Shown: positions 58,516-64,000 of the stretch, in pieces
Layout of the letters: each line of letters begins with the position of its first letter
How positions within the stretch are numbered: position 1 is the stretch's first letter
Assembly: GCA_017429765.1 (NCBI GenBank)
Contig: JAFROJ010000068.1
Location: 1-64,000 of the forward strand
Direction: 5' to 3'
From: Bacteroidales bacterium
GTDB taxonomy: Bacteria > Bacteroidota > Bacteroidia > Bacteroidales > UBA932
DNA length: 64,000 nucleotides
Translations under genes and position numbers: made by a program
Notes under the pieces: generated by a model
Seen by the model: only the letters and a program-made list of their open reading frames with translations
The model's database searches: none
What the model was told of the DNA's origin: nothing

Positions 58516-58523
58516 TACCTTTG
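58516..58523 (+). promoter_or_regulatory. uvrA -7 element TACCTTTG
   Basis: TACCTTTG matches TAnnTTTG and ends 6 nt before the uvrA ATG, implying a leaderless mRNA. The -33 region is weak. Confidence 0.45.
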
Positions 58524-58529
58524 CGGATA

Positions 58530-61358
58530 ATGGGCGATAGCGAGAAAAAAGAATATATCCAGATCCGGCGGGCGGGCGCGCATAACCTCTCCGATGTCAA
58601 CGTCGACATCCCGAGGAACGAGTTCGTCGTGGTCACGGGCCTGAGCGGGAGCGGGAAGTCCTCCCTGGCGTTTGACACGATCCACGCCGAGGGGCAGAGG
58701 AGGTACATGGACACCCTGTCCACCTACGCCAAGCATTTCATGGGAATCTTGGAGAAGCCTGACGTGGAGAGTATAGACGGGCTGAGCCCCATCATCGCCA
58801 TCGAGCAGAAAACAACAGGCAACAACCCCCGCTCCACTGTCGGCACGATCACCGAGATCTTCGATTTCCTCAGGCTTCTCTACGCCAGGGCCTCCAGGGC
58901 CTACTCCCCTGTCACCGGGAAAGAGATGGTGAGGTACACCGACGAGAGGATAGTGGACCTCATCATGGAGGAATACAAGGGGAAGAGGTGCTACCTGCTC
59001 GCCCCCCTCGTCAGGGGAAGGAAGGGTCATTACCGCGAGCTTTTCGACCAGCTCCGCAGAAGGGGATACACTGAGGTCAGGGTGGACGGGGAGATTCATC
59101 CGCTGGCCGAGATGGATGTCCTGGACCGTTACAAAGGGCATTTCATCGAGTTGGTAGTTGACAAGCTCAAGCCTTCGGAGGGCGACGGGAAGCGGGTCCG
59201 CGACTCCGTCATGACCGCCCTCAATCTCGGCAAGGGCTCCATCGCCATGCTCGAGAGCGGGGACGACAAACTCCGCCACTTCTCGAAACACCTGGTCGAC
59301 CCGGACTCCGGACTGTCCCTCCAGGAACCGGCCCCACACTCGTTCTCGTTCAACTCTCCCGAAGGCTATTGTCCTCATTGCAAAGGACTTGGAATGATCG
59401 TGGACGTGAACATGGACACCATCATCCCTGACAGGAGCCTCTCGATCGCCGACGGCGGGATAGTCCCTCTGGGCAAGGTCAGGGAGACTAGGAAGTTCGA
59501 CATCATCCGCTCGATAGCCCGCAAATACAACTTCTCCCTCTACGACCCGATCGCCACCATCCCGGACGAGGCGGTCTCCCACATCATATTCGGAAGCGAG
59601 GAGATGTTCAGGATCGGGGAGGGCAACCTTTCCGAGATGGTCTCATTCGACGGCGTTGTCGACGACATCGACGAGAAGATTGTCTGCCCGGTCTGCCACG
59701 GGACACGTCTCAACCAGAACACCAATTGTTTCCGTATCGACGGCAAGACTATCTCCGAGGTGGCCGCCATGGAGATGACCGACCTCAAGGATTGGCTCGC
59801 CTCGCTCCCCGGGAAACTGAACGAGAGGGAGAACAACATCGCCAGGGACATCCTAAAGGAGCTGGACGACAGGGTCCGTTTCATGCTGGACGTGGGCCTG
59901 GATTACCTTTCGCTCGACAGGCCTACGGCCTCCCTGTCGGGAGGAGAGAGCCAGAGGATCAGGCTTGCCACACAGATCGGCTCGAAACTGGTGGGGGTGC
60001 TTTACATCCTTGACGAGCCGTCCATCGGCTTGCACCAGAGGGACAACCGCAAACTGATCGCCTCTCTCAAGGAGCTTAGGGACGAGGGCAACTCCGTCAT
60101 GGTCGTGGAGCACGACCTGGAGACCATGACAAGCGCCGACTGGATTGTCGATGTCGGGCCCGGAGCTGGAGAGAAAGGCGGCAGGATCTGCCTGAGCGCC
60201 CCTCTGAAAGCGCTGATGGAATATTCCCCCGAGGACCGTAAAGTCCCCTCCTCGCTGGATGATGACACCGCGGGCCACTGCGTTTTCGGCCCGTCACTCA
60301 CCCTGGACTATCTCCAGGGCCGTAGGGAAATTGAGGTCCCGAAGGTTCGCCGCAAGGGTAACGGATTGACTCTCAGGTTGACAGGAGCGAGAGGGAATAA
60401 TCTTAAGAACGTCGACGTCACCTTCCCTCTGGGCTGTTTCATCGGTGTGGCCGGAGTGAGCGGAAGCGGCAAGTCATCCCTCATCAACGAGACCCTGATG
60501 CCCATCCTGAAGAACAAGCTCCACAGGGCCAAGCTACATCCCCTCCCCTACGACTCTATTGAGGGGGTCAAGAATATTGACAAGCTCATCGAGATCGACC
60601 AGAGTCCCATCGGGCGCTCGCCCAGATCCAACCCCGCGACTTTCACCGGGGTCATGGGCGACATAAGGAACCTTTTCGAGGACACGCCCGACGCCAAAGT
60701 GCGCGGGTTCAAGGCTGGCAGGTTCTCCTTCAATGTGCCGGGAGGACGCTGCGAGGCCTGCTACGGCGCCGGCATCAAGGTTATAGAGATGAATTTCCTC
60801 CCCTCGGTCAATGTCGTCTGCGACGAGTGCAGGGGTAAGCGTTACAAGGAGGACACCCTCGCGGTCCATTACAAGGGCAAGAGCATCAGCGATGTGCTCG
60901 AGATGCCCATCAGCGAGGCTTACGAGTTCTTCAAGCCCATCCCGTCGATCGCCAGGAAACTCAAGGCCCTGGTGGACGTGGGACTCGGATATGTCCATCT
61001 CGGCCAGAGCGCCGTCACCCTCTCCGGAGGCGAGAGCCAAAGGATGAAACTGGCGGCCGAGCTGTTCCGCAAGGCTACCGGCAACACCCTCTACATCCTC
61101 GACGAGCCCACGACAGGCCTTCATTTCGAGGACATCAAGGTCTTGCTGGAGGTGCTTCAGGAGATTGTGGACCAGGGTAACACCGTGATAATCATCGAAC
61201 ACAACCTGGACATCCTCAAAAGCGTCGACCACATCATCGATCTCGGGCCGGACGGTGGAAAGGGAGGAGGCAGGATAGTCGCCCGCGGCACACCAGAAGA
61301 ATTGGCCGGCAACCCAGAGTCGGTCACCGGCCAATACCTTAAAGACGTCCTGTCCTGA
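58530..61358 (+). CDS. uvrA: Excinuclease ABC subunit A
   Basis: This 942-residue damage-recognition ATPase of nucleotide excision repair has two ABC modules: Walker A GLSGSGKSSLAF near 36-47 and GVSGSGKSSLINE near 645-657. Zinc modules (CPHCKG, CPVCHG; CEACYG, CDECRG) are complete, and there are signature motifs LSGGESQRIRLA and LSGGESQRMKLA. ATG 58530 gives MGDSEKKEYIQIRRAGAHNL; the in-frame codons before it overlap the -7 element. Length matches UvrA1 rather than shorter UvrA2. It is monocistronic and convergent with the ROK gene. Confidence 0.96.
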   Translation: MGDSEKKEYIQIRRAGAHNLSDVNVDIPRNEFVVVTGLSGSGKSSLAFDTIHAEGQRRYMDTLSTYAKHFMGILEKPDVESIDGLSPIIAIEQKTTGNNPRSTVGTITEIFDFLRLLYARASRAYSPVTGKEMVRYTDERIVDLIMEEYKGKRCYLLAPLVRGRKGHYRELFDQLRRRGYTEVRVDGEIHPLAEMDVLDRYKGHFIELVVDKLKPSEGDGKRVRDSVMTALNLGKGSIAMLESGDDKLRHFSKHLVDPDSGLSLQEPAPHSFSFNSPEGYCPHCKGLGMIVDVNMDTIIPDRSLSIADGGIVPLGKVRETRKFDIIRSIARKYNFSLYDPIATIPDEAVSHIIFGSEEMFRIGEGNLSEMVSFDGVVDDIDEKIVCPVCHGTRLNQNTNCFRIDGKTISEVAAMEMTDLKDWLASLPGKLNERENNIARDILKELDDRVRFMLDVGLDYLSLDRPTASLSGGESQRIRLATQIGSKLVGVLYILDEPSIGLHQRDNRKLIASLKELRDEGNSVMVVEHDLETMTSADWIVDVGPGAGEKGGRICLSAPLKALMEYSPEDRKVPSSLDDDTAGHCVFGPSLTLDYLQGRREIEVPKVRRKGNGLTLRLTGARGNNLKNVDVTFPLGCFIGVAGVSGSGKSSLINETLMPILKNKLHRAKLHPLPYDSIEGVKNIDKLIEIDQSPIGRSPRSNPATFTGVMGDIRNLFEDTPDAKVRGFKAGRFSFNVPGGRCEACYGAGIKVIEMNFLPSVNVVCDECRGKRYKEDTLAVHYKGKSISDVLEMPISEAYEFFKPIPSIARKLKALVDVGLGYVHLGQSAVTLSGGESQRMKLAAELFRKATGNTLYILDEPTTGLHFEDIKVLLEVLQEIVDQGNTVIIIEHNLDILKSVDHIIDLGPDGGKGGGRIVARGTPEELAGNPESVTGQYLKDVLS

Positions 61359-61362
61359 ATCC

Positions 61363-62325
61363 TTACCAGGCAAGGGCCGAGGCGCCGAGAATGGCGGCGT
61401 CGGACTCTTTCAGCGAGGAATAAACAAGCTTGACCTTACCTCTCCACAGAGGCAGGACATTGGCGTTCATGGCCTTGACGATGGGCTCGGTCAGGAACTC
61501 CTTGCTCCTGGCGAGTCCGCCGAAGAGCACGATGGCCTCAGGCGAGGAGAACTCGATGAAGTCGGCGAAAGCCGTACCGAGAAGGGTCCCGGTGTAGTCA
61601 AACACCTTCAGGGCGAACTTGTCACCTTCCTTGGCGGCGTCGTAGATGTCCTTCGAGGTGATGTGGTCGAGCTTGCGGAGCAGCGAGGGCTCGTCGCTCA
61701 TGTCCAGCCACTCGCGCGCTGTCCTGGCCATTCCTATGGCCGAGCAGTAAGCCTCGAGGCAGCCCGTCTTGCCACAGTTGCACAGACGTCCGTTGTGGCG
61801 GACGATCGTGGTGTGGCCGAGCTCGCCGGCGAAGCCGTCGTGGCCGTAGACCATCTCTCCGTTGATGACTATTCCGCTGCCGACACCGGTGCCGAGGGTG
61901 ATCATGATGAAATTCCTCATTCCCCTGGCGGCCCCGTAGGTCATCTCACCCATCGCCGCGGCGTTGGCGTCGTTGGTCAAGGTGACTGGGATCCCGCCCA
62001 TGGCGTCCTTCAGCATGGCGGCGAAATGCAGCGAGCCGGCCCGTCCCCAGGAGAGGTTGACGGCGTTCTCAATGTCGCCGGTGTAGTAGTTGGCGTTAGG
62101 GGCGCCGACTCCGATCCCGCGGATCTTGCCCTGGGCCCCAGCCTCAACGATGAGTTTCTTCAGAGCTTCGGAAAGCTCCGCGATGAAAGGCTCTACAGTG
62201 TCGTGGTTGTCCGTCCTGATCACAGTCTGGGCGATCACGGTGCCGCGGGCGTCAACGACGCCACACTTGCTGGTCTGACCGCCGACATCCACACCTATCA
62301 CAAGGTTCTGTTCCATATTCTCCAT
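61363..62325 (-). CDS. ROK-family sugar kinase
   Basis: This 320-residue ROK kinase is probably a glucokinase or a related hexose/amino-sugar kinase. Visible are the phosphate loop GVDVGGQTSKCGVV, the GELGHTTI His, the zinc site GRLCNCGKTGCLEAYCS and LGTGVGSGIVINGE. It begins 4 bp after the sugar transporter stop; ATG 62316 is an alternative start. Together they form an uptake-and-phosphorylation pair. Sugar specificity is not clear from sequence. Confidence 0.9.
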   Translation of the reverse strand: MENMEQNLVIGVDVGGQTSKCGVVDARGTVIAQTVIRTDNHDTVEPFIAELSEALKKLIVEAGAQGKIRGIGVGAPNANYYTGDIENAVNLSWGRAGSLHFAAMLKDAMGGIPVTLTNDANAAAMGEMTYGAARGMRNFIMITLGTGVGSGIVINGEMVYGHDGFAGELGHTTIVRHNGRLCNCGKTGCLEAYCSAIGMARTAREWLDMSDEPSLLRKLDHITSKDIYDAAKEGDKFALKVFDYTGTLLGTAFADFIEFSSPEAIVLFGGLARSKEFLTEPIVKAMNANVLPLWRGKVKLVYSSLKESDAAILGASALAW

Positions 62326-62329
62326 GGCT

Positions 62330-63616
62330 CTAGTCTACGGGAATGTCCTTGTTAACGTTCTTGCAGCCGACGAGGGCATAGTAGAGGAGATAGCAGAGCA
62401 TCGCGATGACAAGCCAGTAGCTGTTCATGTAACCGGCGCCCTTGGCGATGAAGTCCTGGATGAACGGCATGATACCGCCACCGACGACGAGCATCATGAA
62501 TATTCCGGAAGCGGCCTCGGTGTACTTGCCGAGTCCCTCGACGGCGAGGTTGAAGATGGCGCCCCACATGAGGGAGGTGCAAAGACCGCAGAGCACGAGG
62601 AAGAGACAGCTCAGGGGAACCTGGAACATCGAGAAGCCGTCAGCGGCGCTGTAGCCAGGCATGTTGACAGTGACAGACTTCGGGATGAAGATGGCGATGA
62701 GGACGAGGAGAATGGCCACTGAGGTGACAGTGATCATCTGCGCCCTGGTGCTCACCTTGCCGGAAATGAAGGTGCTGCAAAGACGGCCGACCATCATGAG
62801 CAGCCAGTAGATCGCGGCGATGGCACCACCGATGGCGGCGGCTCCGGCGAATCCGGCGGGGAAGGCGCCCTTGCCGGTCGCGTCGGCGAGGTAGAAGTTG
62901 ACCTGCGAAGGGATACCGATCTCGATACCCACATAGAAGAAGATGGCGATGGCGCCGAGCACGAAGTGACGGAAGTTCCAGGCGCTGTGCTCATAGACAG
63001 TGGCGTTACGCTCCTTGGCCGGCTCGGGGATCTTCACGAGGGAGATGATGACGAAGGCGAGGGCGAAGACCCCCATGGCGATGAAGAGCAGAGGGGCCAC
63101 ATCGGACATCGAGGTGCTGGCGGTCACGGTTCCGATGAGGGCGCCGACCAGCAACGGGGTCAGGGTACCTGTCAAGGAGTTGAGGGTGCCGCCGATCTGG
63201 ATGTACTGGTTGCCCTTGTTGCCGCCGCCGCCGAGGATGTTAAGCATCGGGTTGACGACAGTGTTGAGCATACAGACGCAGAATCCGCAGACGAAGGCTC
63301 CGAGGAGGTAGACATAGATGGCGGCTCCGCCACCGACCTTGCTGGAAAGCCACTGGATGACGATGCCGACGAAACCGGTCGCCAGGGCGGCGAGGGTCGT
63401 GTTCTTGTAACCGATCTTGAGGAGCATCTTACCCGCGGGGATACCCATGAACAGGTAGGCCACGAAGTTCATAAGGTTACCGGCCATCTTGGACCAGGGA
63501 TACTGGTTGCCCCAGATGTTACCGAAGGGGGCGGCCATGTTGGTGACGAAAGAGATCATGGCGAAGATGAAGCACATCGTCACGATAGCCACCATGTTAG
63601 TTTTTTTCTTTTCCAT
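62330..63616 (-). CDS. Sugar MFS transporter (FucP/GluP-like)
   Basis: This 428-residue inner-membrane transporter has 12 predicted helices. It starts with MVAIVTMCFIFAMISFVTNMAAPFG and includes MLNTVVNPMLNILGGGGNKGNQ, typical of the FucP/GluP/NagP branch of the MFS. The order transporter then ROK kinase favours a free hexose. An AraC-type regulator lies upstream in the same direction, beyond a terminator. TAGATTTG (63677-63670, minus) is 53 nt before its ATG. Confidence 0.9.
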   Translation of the reverse strand: MEKKKTNMVAIVTMCFIFAMISFVTNMAAPFGNIWGNQYPWSKMAGNLMNFVAYLFMGIPAGKMLLKIGYKNTTLAALATGFVGIVIQWLSSKVGGGAAIYVYLLGAFVCGFCVCMLNTVVNPMLNILGGGGNKGNQYIQIGGTLNSLTGTLTPLLVGALIGTVTASTSMSDVAPLLFIAMGVFALAFVIISLVKIPEPAKERNATVYEHSAWNFRHFVLGAIAIFFYVGIEIGIPSQVNFYLADATGKGAFPAGFAGAAAIGGAIAAIYWLLMMVGRLCSTFISGKVSTRAQMITVTSVAILLVLIAIFIPKSVTVNMPGYSAADGFSMFQVPLSCLFLVLCGLCTSLMWGAIFNLAVEGLGKYTEAASGIFMMLVVGGGIMPFIQDFIAKGAGYMNSYWLVIAMLCYLLYYALVGCKNVNKDIPVD

Positions 63617-63669
63617 GCAGAAACAGTTTTATTGTTGTTAGTTTGATGTGTCCAATGTGGCGGATTACA

Positions 63670-63677
63670 CAAATCTA
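63670..63677 (-). promoter_or_regulatory. -7 element TAGATTTG of the transporter-ROK unit
   Basis: On the minus strand TAGATTTG matches TAnnTTTG. I see no TTTG at the standard distance. The predicted leader is about 45 nt. Confidence 0.5.
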
Positions 63678-63738
63678 AGAAAAAATCACGAATCTTCCAC
63701 CTGACGGGGCTGAATCTTGTCAATTCTTTAATAAAAAA

Positions 63739-63764
63739 GCCGGCGCTTTCCCCAAAGCGCCGGC
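63739..63764 (-). terminator. Terminator downstream of the AraC gene
   Basis: GCCGGCGCTTT / AAAGCGCCGGC (arms 63739-63749 and 63754-63764) close a CCCC/GGGG loop. On the minus strand it is followed by TTTTTT. It separates the AraC-type gene from the transporter-ROK unit. About 170 bp of very AT-rich DNA with no gene lies between it and the AraC stop. Confidence 0.85.
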
Positions 63765-63936
63765 CAGTTGTATATAAAACGAACTTAACAAATAGACAAC
63801 AAAAAGAACTTTTGTCTGTCTGGGGCAAATTTATCAAGAAAAAATCAAAAACCAAATTTTTTTCCGAAAAAATTAAAACGGTTTGAGTTAAAATTTATTA
63901 AAATTATAACGGTAAAATTTTAAAATTTTTAAGAAA

Positions 63937-64000
63937 TCAGCCGTTACGGTACTCGCTGGGCGTCATTCCGGTCTGGGCCTTGAAGAACTTGTAGAAGACC
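63937..64000 (-). CDS. AraC-family transcriptional regulator, 3' end only
   Basis: Only the last 20 or so codons are in the window. On the minus strand they read VFYKFFKAQTGMTPSEYRNG and stop. This is the end of the second helix-turn-helix of AraC-type regulators (F.K..G.TP..YR). Its place upstream of the transporter-ROK unit suggests control of that sugar system, but a terminator lies between and the rest of the gene is outside the window. Confidence 0.85.
   Translation of the reverse strand, partial: VFYKFFKAQTGMTPSEYRNG

Noticed and set aside
63765..63936. A small RNA gene between the AraC stop and its terminator
   Set aside because: The stretch is AT-rich with an imperfect hairpin near 63794-63821, but I see no promoter and no family match. 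A long 3' untranslated region explains it.

Overview
The window looks like chromosomal DNA of a high-GC, uncultured gut or rumen member of the Bacteroidales. Reasons: Bacteroidetes-type promoters (TTTG or TTG, 18-21 bp, then TAnnTTTG or TAnnTTCG), lipoprotein signal peptides, an ExbB/ExbD/ExbD cluster, and host-glycan and plant-glycan enzymes (GH29, GH109, GH43, an L-arabinose operon). This placement is inferred from gene content, not from a marker-gene phylogeny. About 60 protein genes are packed tightly, often with 1-8 bp overlaps. I found no rRNA, tRNA or CRISPR array.

Layout. 0-3.6 kb: asparaginase and an ExbB-like/membrane/ExbD/ExbD cluster. 3.7-12.4 kb: asnS, then a chain of udk, a TonB-like protein, an exported protein of unknown function, an acyl-CoA synthetase broken by an in-frame TAG, a dCMP deaminase and a CtpA-type protease. 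A sigma-54 response regulator lacking a DNA-binding domain faces this chain (12.3-13.5 kb). 13.6-20.6 kb: cmk, ispH (carrying an in-frame palindromic insert), efp, dnaX, lptB, a secreted unknown and an M16 peptidase. 20.6-23.4 kb: two secreted glycosidase lipoproteins. 23.4-31.4 kb, minus strand: an L-arabinose operon running galM, SSS symporter, araD, araA, araB, GH43. 31.5-36.4 kb, minus strand: a DUF1015 protein, serA, serC, pyrB and a YigZ-family gene.

36.5-44.4 kb, plus strand: a pRiA4b ORF-3-like gene and miaA, then an unusual six-gene operon. It encodes a RelA/SpoT-type alarmone synthetase, a separate HD alarmone hydrolase, an APH-like kinase, a sensor-PP2C-HATPase fusion (RsbU plus RsbW in one chain), a STAS antagonist (RsbV-like) and an NhaP2-like antiporter. 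This is the best candidate in the window for an undescribed signalling system. 44.5-51.6 kb: a DUF3127 protein with an SSB-like tail, an FKBP lipoprotein, recQ, a PHP phosphatase, a DUF308 protein and dnaG. 51.6-53 kb is an AT-rich islet carrying a REP-type (HUH/Y1) transposase gene. 53-64 kb: metG (with a second palindromic insert), a TlpA-like lipoprotein, two tandem deoxynucleoside kinases, an MBL hydrolase, uvrA, a ROK kinase, a FucP-like sugar transporter, and the 3' end of an AraC regulator running off the window.

Two themes cut across the genes. (1) Small repeats have entered genes and their edges: palindromic inserts in ispH and metG, a 'PVPEPVEG'-coding repeat in dnaX, and a dispersed repeat (AGATTCTTCGCTTCGCTCAG...) at four gene junctions of the arabinose/serine block, where it supplies the AraD C-terminus and the surroundings of two start codons. 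(2) Six genes have an ATG only 4-6 nt beyond a -7 element, which suggests leaderless mRNAs.
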